In this document: piece by piece, positions 9,759 through 17,913 of the stretch
Position numbering within the stretch: the first letter of the stretch is position 1
How the letters are laid out: each line of letters starts with the position of its first letter
Assembly (NCBI GenBank): GCA_013289955.1
Contig: JABCYZ010000015.1
Location: forward strand, 62,001-126,000
Direction: 5' to 3'
From: Acidobacteriota bacterium
Lineage (GTDB): Bacteria; Acidobacteriota; Terriglobia; Acidiferrales; UBA7541
DNA: 64,000 nucleotides
The notes under the pieces: generated by a model
What the model was told of the DNA's origin: nothing
Databases searched by the model: none
Seen by the model: only the letters and a program-made list of their open reading frames with translations
Program-made: the position numbers and the translations under genes

Positions 9759-10544
9759 TTATCCGGCTCCAGCTTCCTTGCCAGGGATAAAATAGACTTC
9801 TTCGAACAGGGAACCTTTCTGCCAGCCCGCCCGAGTCAGGATTCCTTGGCCGTTCTCGCACATGCTGGGATGGCCGCAGAGATATCCCGTGGTCGATTCG
9901 GGCCGCAAGCCCCACTCGTCGACGTACATGCGAACGAGATCATCGACGCGGCCGGTTTGCCCTTTCCACGCGGTGTCTTCCCACGGGCGGCTGATAGTGG
10001 CCACGTATCTGAACCAGGGAACTTCCGCAGCGATACGCTCGAGCTCTTCGCGATAGCCGAACTCCCACGAGCGGCTGCCGCCTTGTAAACAGAAGAATCT
10101 GTGTTCGCCGGGCATGGGGCTATTACCCGCTTTCCAATCTTTGTACAAAGTGCGGACATAGCTGACAAAAGGAGCGATGCCGGTGACAGTGGCGAGGAGA
10201 AGATGATTGGTGCGGCCACTCTTCAGGTCGAGAGTAAAGCGGCCTTTCGAGATTTTGCGGCAGAGCAGGGTATCGCCGACTTTGAGTTTGTAGAGGTGCG
10301 GCGTGAGAGCGCCATGAGGAACGAGTTCGATGAAAAATTCGAGGCCTTCTTCGTACGGGGAAGAAACAATGGAGTAGGCCCGCTCGATGCGCTTCTCTTC
10401 GAACTCGACGGCGAGTGTGGCGTACTGTCCGGCCTTAAAGGGGAACGGGCCGCCAGGATCAATGCGGATCAACCACAAGTCTTCAGACAAATCCTTGCGC
10501 TCGATAATCCGAGCCGTGAAGTGTTTGTCTGTGGGCAGAGCCAT
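9759..10544 (-). CDS. fpr: Ferredoxin--NADP reductase-like flavoprotein
   Basis: A 261-residue single-domain FAD/NADP oxidoreductase that transfers electrons between NADPH and ferredoxin or flavodoxin. Seen are the FAD-binding RAYSIVSSPYE motif (RxYS), the phosphate-binding GRFTLDLKSG region, the nucleotide-binding LLATVTGIAPFVSYVRTLY segment, and GYLCGHPSMCENGQGIL before the C-terminus EEVYFIPG. The frame is open 47 codons further upstream, but MALPTDKHFTARI at 10544 with GAGG about 11 nt upstream gives the family's normal N terminus. The neighbouring transhydrogenase suggests a shared role in NADPH balance (inference). Ferredoxin is not encoded nearby. Confidence 0.85.
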   Translation of the reverse strand: MALPTDKHFTARIIERKDLSEDLWLIRIDPGGPFPFKAGQYATLAVEFEEKRIERAYSIVSSPYEEGLEFFIELVPHGALTPHLYKLKVGDTLLCRKISKGRFTLDLKSGRTNHLLLATVTGIAPFVSYVRTLYKDWKAGNSPMPGEHRFFCLQGGSRSWEFGYREELERIAAEVPWFRYVATISRPWEDTAWKGQTGRVDDLVRMYVDEWGLRPESTTGYLCGHPSMCENGQGILTRAGWQKGSLFEEVYFIPGKEAGAG

Positions 10545-10941
10545 GCGCCTAATCCTCAATTGCCAATTTTCAGAAATGGGTCCATCGAAAGAACGACCGG
10601 GTGGAGCAGCTGTCTGCTTCGCCCGGTGCTGTGGAATCGATACGTTACCCCCGGGGGATGAGTTGAATCCTTCTGTTGAAGCCATCCTTTATTTGCTATT
10701 TGCCTTCGTTTGCGTCTTTTGATTCGGGAGGCGCAGGGCGGCCGTCAAGGATAGGGCGGCTGCCTGGGGACCCCACGGGGCGGCATTGTACACCCGCTTG
10801 GTCATTTTCGGAGGGGGAATGGCTGGCCGGCGTGTGAGGTCTTCCAGGGGCTGACCATTTGCCCAGGGCCTCGCTTCTTATTCCGCCGAAAAAGACTCTT
10901 CAACTGGAGCCGACGCGAGAAAGAAGCAATGGCGGTGAGGG
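10545..10941. other. 397-nt region without a recognised gene
   Basis: This stretch lies between the flavoprotein gene (leader side) and the stop codon of the redoxin gene, both on the minus strand. It should contain the fpr promoter. Short open frames on both strands lack ribosome sites or protein-like composition. I see no clear terminator or repeat. Confidence 0.4.
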
Positions 10942-11565
10942 TTAGTACGCGGAATCCGCATACTTGACCGAACACCCATAGGGCCGCGTCGCGACCGTCT
11001 CGACTTGCTTGCCGGCCATGGACTGCTCGAGCGCGAGACTGACGTAATTCGTCGCGCGCGAAACGTCCTGGAGATCGGTTGTCGGCTTATCGTCAATGGC
11101 GCCGTCGTAAATCACAATGCCCTGGGGATTGATGACCACCATCTGCGGGGAGGTCTTCGCGCCGTAGAGATGGCCTATTTCGCCCGTGGGATCGAGCAGC
11201 GCGGCTGTCGGAGCAGCCTGCATCTTCACGAGGTAGTCATTCTCCTCACCGGCCGTCGCGTAGCCTTGCTTACCGGGCGCGGAAGAGAGGATGGTGAACC
11301 AGACTACTCCGCGGCCGGTCCACTGCTTCTGCAGGCGCTGCATGTTGCCGCTGTTGTAGTGCTTCTGAACGTAGGGGCAGCCATTGTTGTGCCACTCGAG
11401 GACCACATACTTTCCGCGATAATCCGAAAGGCGAAAGGACTTGCCGTTGCTCGCTGAGGCCGAGAACTCCGGGGCTGCGTCGCCCACTTTTGCAGCCGAG
11501 ATCAAGAGCGGGATTGCGCCCAGGACCAGAGCAGCCAGCAGCGTGTAACGATTCGAGCGATTCAT
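10942..11565 (-). CDS. Exported peroxiredoxin/thioredoxin-like (redoxin) protein
   Basis: A 207-residue AhpC/TSA-redoxin fold protein with an N-terminal signal (MNRSNRYTLLAALVLGAIPLLISAA), so periplasmic. The core shows PEFSASASNGKSFRLSDYRGKYVVLEWHN followed by NNGCPYVQKHY, where the Cys is the expected reactive residue and the usual second Cys of CxxC is replaced (GCPY). Later, SPQMVVINPQGIVIYDGAIDD is the typical cis-Pro and beta-hairpin region, and a conserved RPYGCSVKY near the C-terminus adds a second Cys that may act as resolving residue. It is 23 nt downstream of a DsbD-alpha-like gene, which suggests a shared periplasmic thiol pathway. Confidence 0.88.
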   Translation of the reverse strand: MNRSNRYTLLAALVLGAIPLLISAAKVGDAAPEFSASASNGKSFRLSDYRGKYVVLEWHNNGCPYVQKHYNSGNMQRLQKQWTGRGVVWFTILSSAPGKQGYATAGEENDYLVKMQAAPTAALLDPTGEIGHLYGAKTSPQMVVINPQGIVIYDGAIDDKPTTDLQDVSRATNYVSLALEQSMAGKQVETVATRPYGCSVKYADSAY

Positions 11566-11588
11566 GTTTTTGGTACCTCCTCGATAGA

Positions 11589-12473
11589 TTATGCCGGGCG
11601 AGTTCGAGCGCCGTAGCGTTTTATCGCGGTGCGGGGCTTGCCGAGAGGAACATCAATCAAGTAAGCGCGATCGCCAGAGAGGAGAAGCACGCCCTTCAGC
11701 CGATCGAGCGGCTTCTGAAGCTGATCAGATTTATGCAGCACAAGCCGGAAGCCAGTGTCCCGAGGCACCAGCTCCTGCGGCGCAGCGTTTTCAATCTGCG
11801 ACTCGGCGAGCGGAAAAAAGATAGCCTGCGTGATTTTATGGCCGAGATTCGCCGTGAGCATAAAAGAATCGTTCGCATCCTCCAATCGGAAACTCCAGTT
11901 CCCGGGCGCAGGACGCGGCAAAGACTTGCGCGCCCCTCGGAACAGGTCTCGGGTCCGCGGATCGGGGGCAGGTGGCTGCGATTGGACGGGGAGAGTGAGC
12001 GAGAGTTGTGCTTTGCCCGGAATGCACATTTCACGGCAGACCAGCACCTTTACCTGGGCACCAAGGCGAGCGGGCTCCCCGGCCGGGAGGCCGGCCGTGA
12101 CACGTACCGGCACAATCAGCATAACTCGGTCGCCGTAGCCAAAGTCCACGATGCTTGAGGTCCCGAGACGCTCGGGCGCAGGCCACTCGATGGGCCCTGG
12201 CGTGAGACCTTCGGGGAATTGCCACGTGATGCGGGGTGGCTCGCCCGAATCTCCCGGATTTAGCCAGTAGATATGCCAGCCTGGCTCGAGTTCGAAGCGC
12301 AAGCCGAGCGAGAACGGATGCCCAGCAGTGATCCACTGATCTTCGGCAACCAATTCGAGCGTGCCGTGAGGGATGGTCGTACCGGCCGCCGGAAGAGCTC
12401 GAGCGCACAACATCAGTGCGATTCCCAGTGTGAGAACCCTTAAGAAATCTACATTTGGAACACACCTCGGCAT
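11589..12473 (-). CDS. Stand-alone DsbD N-terminal-domain-like periplasmic protein
   Basis: A 294-residue protein with a signal peptide (LRVLTLGIALMLCARALPAA) followed by the beta-sandwich domain found at the N terminus of thiol:disulfide interchange protein DsbD. The conserved phrases GWHIYWLNPGDSGEPPRITWQFPEG, YGDRVMLIVPV and VLVCREMCIPGKAQLSL are visible; VCREMCIPG carries the two-Cys redox pair. No transmembrane or C-terminal thioredoxin domain follows, so it is a domain-only version, unlike full DsbD. The downstream redoxin gene (23 nt away) may be its partner. The rest of the reductant chain is not in the window. Confidence 0.83.
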   Translation of the reverse strand: MPRCVPNVDFLRVLTLGIALMLCARALPAAGTTIPHGTLELVAEDQWITAGHPFSLGLRFELEPGWHIYWLNPGDSGEPPRITWQFPEGLTPGPIEWPAPERLGTSSIVDFGYGDRVMLIVPVRVTAGLPAGEPARLGAQVKVLVCREMCIPGKAQLSLTLPVQSQPPAPDPRTRDLFRGARKSLPRPAPGNWSFRLEDANDSFMLTANLGHKITQAIFFPLAESQIENAAPQELVPRDTGFRLVLHKSDQLQKPLDRLKGVLLLSGDRAYLIDVPLGKPRTAIKRYGARTRPA

Positions 12474-12663
12474 TCCCTTTGGATGCGCGGAACATTCTGG
12501 GCGTTCCTACCTGGAGCAGCCGGGGGCTGAGAATTTTTGAAACATTTGGGGGGCTCCAATACGTCTAACCTGTGACGCAAAGGGAATGGCGCGTCTGCCT
12601 CATTACCCTCCCAGGCAAACACTGCCGTGGTTTGCATTTCGCGTTGGAATCTAGGAGTCATCG

Positions 12664-13923
12664 ATGGAGATGTGGGAAACGGGGCGCCTGGGGCGCTTGC
12701 GAGTGATAGCTGTATTTGTCGGAGTGGGGCTTGGTGCCGCGTACGGAGTCAACGCGACGGCGGGCCAAACCGCTCAGCAGGCTGCACCGAACCCGGCTGC
12801 TCGCCCGGTTGGCACGATCAAAACCATTACGGGAAAAACCATTGTCCTGAGTACGGATGCGGGAGCCGAGGTTACGATTCAAGTTCAGGACGACGCGCGC
12901 CTGGTGCGCATTGAGCCAGGGGCGAAAGATTTGAAAAACGCCGCCCCGCTTCAGCTGGAGGACCTGCAGGCCGGCGACCGCGTTCTGATTCGTGGCGCCA
13001 TAGGGCCGGATGGAAAGACGGTGATTGCGGCATCCGTCATTGCCATGAAATCGGCCGACATCGCCACGAAGCAGCAGCACGAGCGCGAGGAGTGGCAGAG
13101 GCACGGAGCCGGAGGGCTCGTGACGGCCATCGATACGGCAAGTGGCACGATCACGATTTCGACAAACTCCCAGGGCGCTGGCAAGGAAGTGAAAATTCAG
13201 GTCGCGAAACAAACCATCCTTCGACGGTACGCGGCGGACTCGGTAAAATTTGATGATGCAAGGCCCGCGCCGATCGACCAGATCAAGGTCGGAGACCAGC
13301 TTCGCGCGCGCGGAACGCGCAGCGCCGACGGCGCGGAAATCGCCGCAGATGAGGTGGTCTCCGGAACGTTTCGAAATATAGCGGGAACCGTCACTGCCGT
13401 GGATGCAGCGGCGGGAACGATTACCGTGATGGATCTGGTGGCCAAGAAGGCCGTTACCGTGAAGGTGACTTCCGATTCACAACTTCGCAAACTGCCGCCC
13501 CTGATTGCGCAGGGAATTGCCATGCGGCTCAAGGGCACGCCCGGATCTGCGCCGGCCGGAGCTGGCGGGAACGGAACAGCAGCTTCCACGCCCAAGCCTG
13601 CGGAATCGGCGGCTACCCATCCCGCTGGCGGCCAAGGGGGCCAAGCGGGTGGTCCGGGAGGCGCTGGACGAGCCGGCGGCGCGGGAGGCGGCGACTTGCA
13701 GCAGGTGCTTAGCCGGATGCCCGCCGTGACGCTTCCGGAGCTGCAGAAGGGCGATGCGGTAATGATCGTGGCGACGGGCGGGGCGCTGGAGAATGGGGTG
13801 ACGGCAATCACGCTGCTTGGTGGCGTCGAGCCGATCCTTCAAGCTTCACCGGCCGGCGGAGCCTCGAACCTCCTTGCACAGTGGAGTCTCGGCGCAGCAC
13901 CGGCGGGAGACGCGGCGCCTTGA
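12664..13923 (+). CDS. Exported protein with repeated DUF5666-like domains
   Basis: A 419-residue secreted protein. After a signal-like N-terminus (VIAVFVGVGLGAAYG) come three repeats of a small beta domain, each of the form GxVxxIDxxxGTITI...VKV...DQLKVGDxLRARG..SADG: about residues 48-115, 130-230 and 240-300. This is the pattern of DUF5666 (OB-like) domains. A Gly/Ala/Pro-rich linker (about 300-350) leads to a last domain (LPELQKGDAVMIVATGG). The function of the family is not established. The TonB-dependent receptor gene follows after 53 nt with no terminator, so the two are probably co-transcribed. Confidence 0.8.
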   Translation: MEMWETGRLGRLRVIAVFVGVGLGAAYGVNATAGQTAQQAAPNPAARPVGTIKTITGKTIVLSTDAGAEVTIQVQDDARLVRIEPGAKDLKNAAPLQLEDLQAGDRVLIRGAIGPDGKTVIAASVIAMKSADIATKQQHEREEWQRHGAGGLVTAIDTASGTITISTNSQGAGKEVKIQVAKQTILRRYAADSVKFDDARPAPIDQIKVGDQLRARGTRSADGAEIAADEVVSGTFRNIAGTVTAVDAAAGTITVMDLVAKKAVTVKVTSDSQLRKLPPLIAQGIAMRLKGTPGSAPAGAGGNGTAASTPKPAESAATHPAGGQGGQAGGPGGAGRAGGAGGGDLQQVLSRMPAVTLPELQKGDAVMIVATGGALENGVTAITLLGGVEPILQASPAGGASNLLAQWSLGAAPAGDAAP

Positions 13924-13976
13924 AGCGCTCCAGTCATCCGAAAATGGTTCCAAGTCATCATAAGTCAGGAGAAGGA

Positions 13977-16900
13977 ATGAGCTTCAGGTTGATCTATCGA
14001 TGTATTGTTTTCGTGGGGGCGCTCTTGCTGGCAGCCACCGTCGGGAACGCGGGGCAAGCGCCGACGGCCACGGGAACGGGAACGTTGCGCGGGCAGGTAA
14101 CGGATCCGTCGGGTGCGGCGGTAGTGAGCGCGACAGTGCTCGTGACTACCCCGAGCGGTGCGGCCACGACGGCAACGACGAACCGAGATGGAGTGTTTGA
14201 AGTAACGGGACTAGCGCCGGGAAAGTACGGCGTAAAGGTAATCGCACCGGGATTTACGACCTATGAGAACCCCGGGATTGATATCGCCGCGGGGCCCCCG
14301 CAAAAGCTGAATATAGCGATGTCCATTGAAGTGCAGGAGCAGAAGGTCGAAGTAACGGACACGACCACAAAAGTTGATGTGAATCCGGAAAACAACGCGG
14401 GCGCGATTGTGCTGCAGGGGAAAGATCTGGATGCGCTTTCCGATGATCCAGACGAGCTGCAGTCTGAGTTGCAGGCGCTGGCTGGCCCCTCCGCCGGGCC
14501 GAATGGCGGCCAGATTTATATCGATGGATTTACGGCCGGACAGCTGCCGCCGAAAGAATCGATTCGCGAGATCCGCATCAATCAAAATCCGTTTTCGGCG
14601 GAATACGACAAGCTCGGGTATGGCCGCATCGAGATCTTCACAAAGCCGGGCACGGACCAGTTTCATGGGCAGATATTTTTCACCGGCACGACCGCGGGCT
14701 TCAATTCGAGGAACCCCTTCGAGGACTTGCCGGCCGGCACTTCGCCGCCCGGATACGACACGACGCAGTTCAGCGCCAACGTCGGTGGTCCGCTGAGCAA
14801 GAAGGCCTCGTTTTTCTTCAATATCGAGCGGCGGGACATCAACGATTTGTCGGTGGTGAGCGCCCAGGTGGTCGATCCTACGACCTTTCTGATCAGTCCG
14901 TTCAGCGCCGTGGTTCCCAATCCGAAGACCAGGCTCAATTTGAGCCCGCGACTGGACTATCAGGTAACCTCGTCAAATACGCTTAGCGTGCGATACCAGT
15001 ATTGGCGCAACACGGAGAGCGGCGACAACGTTGGCCCTTTCAATCTGGCTTCGCTGGCCACGAATTCCTACAGCACGGAAAATACCCTGCAGGTTACCGA
15101 CACGCAGACGGTGAGCCCGACGACGATCAACGAGACGCGATTTCAATTTATTCACGAGTTGGCAACAGGAACCCCCTTGACCAATGCGCCAGAGATCAAC
15201 GTGCCGGGGGCGTTCGTTTCCGGAGGCAACACGAGCGGGATAAACAGCGACATTCAGAACCGCTATGAGCTGCAAAATATCACCTACCTCAACAAAGGCA
15301 AGCACGCGTGGAAAATCGGTGGACGCTTGCGCGATACCACGGATGTGAACTCCTCGAATGCCAGCTTTAATGGCGCGTACTCGTTCGGCTCGCGGGTCGA
15401 TCCCACCGTGTCCGGGTGCGACGTCCCCAACCCGCCGACGACCTGCCCCACGATCTCGGGCATCGAGGCTTATCAGATTACGCTCCAGGCTTTGGCGTCC
15501 GGCAACACCCCGGCAAACATGGCCACGGCGATTGCAAACGGCGGTGGAGCAAGCTTTTATTCGTTGAACTACAACCCGGCGGGAACGGCGGCCGCCCACG
15601 CCAACTATTTTGACGCAGGCCTTTTTGCGCAGGACGACTACAAGTTCCGGCCGAACATAACCGTGAGCTACGGACTTCGTTACGAGATGCAAAACAATCT
15701 GGGCGATCACCACGATTTTGCGCCGCGGGTGGGAATTGCCTGGGGAATCGACGGGAACGGAAAGAACAAGTCCGCGAAGACCATCTTGCGGCTGGGATAC
15801 GGCATTTTTTACGACCGGTTCACGGAGAGCCTGGTCTTGCAGCAAGAGTTGCAGAACGGATTCATCCAGCAGCAATACCTGATCCAGAATCCTACTTTCT
15901 TCCAGCCCAGCGAGACAGTGACGCCGACGAGTCCTTTGTTTCCAGCGACCGCCACCTCCACGCAGGCAATTTATGTACCGAATCCCAGTCTTCGGACTCC
16001 CTACACCATGCAAACGGGTGTAACGCTGGAACGGCAGCTTTCCAAATTCGCAAACCTTTCCGTTACCTACTTGAATTCCCGCGGCGACCATCAGCTGTAC
16101 TCGAATTTCATCAATGCGCCGCCGGTTCAGCCTGGCCAGCCGGTGCCTCCTCCGCCGAGCCAGATTGCGTACGCCTTCCAGTCGGAAGGCGTTTTCAAAC
16201 AGAATCAGCTCATTCTGAACAGCAGTGTGCGCCTGCCGACGCCGCATGGATTCGTGAAGGATCTTTCGCTCTTCGGCTATTACACGCTGAACTATGCGAA
16301 CAGCGACACTTCCGGCGCAAACTATTTTCCTTCGATCCCCGGAGATCCAAGCGCCGATTATGGACGCGCCGCCTTCGATATCCGGCAGCGTATCTTTTTT
16401 GGCGGCACGTTTGGTGCGCCGTACGGTTTTCGCCTGAGCCCGTTCATGATTGCGAGCTCCGGGATTCCGTTTAATATCACGACGGGGCAGGATCTTTATG
16501 GCGACGCGCAATTTAACGCGCGTCCGGCGTTCGGTACCTGCGGCTCGGGCGCCGCTGCCGGCAACATTCAGACTGCCTTCGGCTGCTTTGATGCGCTTCC
16601 GCAACCAGGACAGGCTCTGATCCCCGTGAACTACGGGACCAGCCCTGGACGTTTTACGATGAACCTGCGGCTCAGCAAGACCTTTGGTTTTGGGCAGAAA
16701 AAGGAAACCACAGCCGGGGGGCAGGGCAGCAGAGGGAGTCGCGGCGGGGGGGGAGGTGGGGGAGGAATGCCGCGTGGCGGAGGTCCCGGCGGAGGCCCCG
16801 GTATGTTTGGCGGGGGCACGCCATCTAATTCGCGCTACAACCTGACCTTCAGCGTCAACGCGCGAAACATCTTTAACAATGTCAATTATGGTCCCCCGAT

Positions 16901-17015
16901 CGGGAATCTGAGTTCACCGCTGTTTGGCGAGGCAAATTCGCTTGCTCCGCAGCCGTATTCTTATGCTCCTACGGCAAACCGCCGGGTCGATTTGCAGGTG
17001 CAGTTCACGTTCTAG
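13977..17015 (+). CDS. Oar-like TonB-dependent receptor, complete
   Basis: A 1012-residue outer-membrane receptor. A signal peptide (IYRCIVFVGALLLAATVGNAG) precedes a carboxypeptidase regulatory-like beta-sandwich (GTLRGQVTDPSGAAVVSATV to about residue 120), a plug with YIDGFTAGQLPPKESIREIRIN and FSAEYDKLGYGRIEIFTKPGT, then the barrel (for example FGYYTLNYANSDTSGANYFPS) ending in LQVQFTF. The start ATG at 13977 has AGGAGAAGGA just upstream; the frame is open 32 codons earlier but without signal-peptide logic. A long Gly-rich insert with an 8-Gly run (around residues 915-945, DNA 16720-16820) lies in a late barrel loop. The ligand is unknown. Confidence 0.93.
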   Translation: MSFRLIYRCIVFVGALLLAATVGNAGQAPTATGTGTLRGQVTDPSGAAVVSATVLVTTPSGAATTATTNRDGVFEVTGLAPGKYGVKVIAPGFTTYENPGIDIAAGPPQKLNIAMSIEVQEQKVEVTDTTTKVDVNPENNAGAIVLQGKDLDALSDDPDELQSELQALAGPSAGPNGGQIYIDGFTAGQLPPKESIREIRINQNPFSAEYDKLGYGRIEIFTKPGTDQFHGQIFFTGTTAGFNSRNPFEDLPAGTSPPGYDTTQFSANVGGPLSKKASFFFNIERRDINDLSVVSAQVVDPTTFLISPFSAVVPNPKTRLNLSPRLDYQVTSSNTLSVRYQYWRNTESGDNVGPFNLASLATNSYSTENTLQVTDTQTVSPTTINETRFQFIHELATGTPLTNAPEINVPGAFVSGGNTSGINSDIQNRYELQNITYLNKGKHAWKIGGRLRDTTDVNSSNASFNGAYSFGSRVDPTVSGCDVPNPPTTCPTISGIEAYQITLQALASGNTPANMATAIANGGGASFYSLNYNPAGTAAAHANYFDAGLFAQDDYKFRPNITVSYGLRYEMQNNLGDHHDFAPRVGIAWGIDGNGKNKSAKTILRLGYGIFYDRFTESLVLQQELQNGFIQQQYLIQNPTFFQPSETVTPTSPLFPATATSTQAIYVPNPSLRTPYTMQTGVTLERQLSKFANLSVTYLNSRGDHQLYSNFINAPPVQPGQPVPPPPSQIAYAFQSEGVFKQNQLILNSSVRLPTPHGFVKDLSLFGYYTLNYANSDTSGANYFPSIPGDPSADYGRAAFDIRQRIFFGGTFGAPYGFRLSPFMIASSGIPFNITTGQDLYGDAQFNARPAFGTCGSGAAAGNIQTAFGCFDALPQPGQALIPVNYGTSPGRFTMNLRLSKTFGFGQKKETTAGGQGSRGSRGGGGGGGGMPRGGGPGGGPGMFGGGTPSNSRYNLTFSVNARNIFNNVNYGPPIGNLSSPLFGEANSLAPQPYSYAPTANRRVDLQVQFTF

Positions 17016-17076
17016 AAGCTCGCCGAAACTAGGAAGTGTGCAAACGGACAAGCTCGAAGATGGCCGGTTAGAAACG

Positions 17077-17235
17077 ATGAAGAAGCGGCGAAGGAAAACT
17101 CTGGATGTGGGCGTTGAGGCCAGACGGGCGGCCCGCAATTCCGGTATCGCGCCAGCGGCCACGCGCGTGATCGCCGATAAGCGGAAGCATCCGGCCAAAC
17201 ACAAGAAAAAATGGCTGGAAAAGGAAGCGGAGTAG
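17077..17235 (+). CDS. Small very basic protein of unknown function
   Basis: A 52-residue protein (MKKRRRKTLDVGVEARRAAR at the start) with 23 Lys/Arg residues. The start at 17077 follows a weak purine-rich stretch. Its composition differs from a chance frame, it stops 45 nt before a good terminator, and it lies in the same direction as the receptor gene 61 nt upstream. The basic character suggests nucleic-acid or ribosome association, which is only an inference. I have a recollection of similar short proteins in acidobacterial genomes but cannot check it here. Confidence 0.5.
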   Translation: MKKRRRKTLDVGVEARRAARNSGIAPAATRVIADKRKHPAKHKKKWLEKEAE

Positions 17236-17280
17236 CCGCCGGAATATCCGAGGAAGCGCGAAGGTTTCGTTTCTTCTGGC

Positions 17281-17305
17281 TAGGTCCGGACCGGACCTAA
17301 TTTTT
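17281..17305 (+). terminator. Rho-independent terminator
   Basis: A 7-bp stem (TAGGTCC with GGACCTA, 5-nt loop) is followed by AATTTTT at 17299-17305. It ends the plus-strand unit of DUF5666 protein, receptor and small basic protein, just before the convergent redoxin gene. Confidence 0.75.
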
Positions 17306-17311
17306 CGATCC

Positions 17312-17812
17312 TCATCCGGGTTTATGAGCGGGCACGGATTCTCCGGCGACGAAAAGCGGCGAAGGCGTAATTTTCCTGCGCCCGGCGAGTTCCCCCGCAA
17401 TCGACTCCAGATCCTTTTTGTCAAATCCCATACTGCTGATTTTTACGGTGCCGTCTGTTTCAATGAGAAAGATCGTGGGGACGTTCGTGAGACCGTAAGC
17501 GTTTGAGGCGGGGTAATTCTTTTCCTTTTGATCCATCAAAACAGGGAAAGTGACACCGAATTCCCTGGCAAAGTCTTTTGTGTCGCGAGCGTCGTCCTGC
17601 GAGATGCCGAGAAAGGTCACTCCATCGCCGCCGTAACGCTTGTAGATACGCTCGAGAAAAGGGAAAGTGAACTGGCAGACGGGGCAAGAGACTTTGAAGA
17701 ACGCGGCCACCACGGGACCACGTTGCAGCAGTTCTTCCAATACATGCGCTTTTCCATCCAGCGCCTTTAGGGAAAATCCCGGCGCCATATTCCCCGCCAT
17801 GATGTGAGTCAT
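17312..17812 (-). CDS. TlpA/peroxiredoxin-like redoxin
   Basis: A 166-residue thioredoxin-fold protein. The N-terminal MAPGFSLKALDGKAHVLEELLQRGPVVAAFFKVSCPVCQFTFPFLERI has the reactive CPVC pair in the position of the TlpA/ResA and AhpC families; VTFLGISQDDARDTKDFAREFGVTFPVLMD and the cis-Pro LTNVPTIFLIETDG complete the fold. No signal peptide is visible, so it is probably cytoplasmic. It could be a peroxiredoxin or a thiol reductase; the CxxC favours a disulfide reductase activity. It is 101 nt downstream of the rhomboid gene on the same strand. Confidence 0.85.
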   Translation of the reverse strand: MTHIMAGNMAPGFSLKALDGKAHVLEELLQRGPVVAAFFKVSCPVCQFTFPFLERIYKRYGGDGVTFLGISQDDARDTKDFAREFGVTFPVLMDQKEKNYPASNAYGLTNVPTIFLIETDGTVKISSMGFDKKDLESIAGELAGRRKITPSPLFVAGESVPAHKPG

Positions 17813-17913
17813 CTTTTTGTTCGCTCCCAGCCAGCCTAAAGCGCGGTCTAAAACCGTCCCTTCAAAATTGTAGCGCAGTCTTGTATCGCCGAGACGGTCG
17901 AGCGCCTTTGGAA

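Noticed and set aside
14973..16604. Minus-strand 543-codon open frame inside the Oar-like receptor
   Set aside because: Antisense frame in GC-rich DNA, Arg-rich composition, no domain; the plus-strand receptor is complete and intact.
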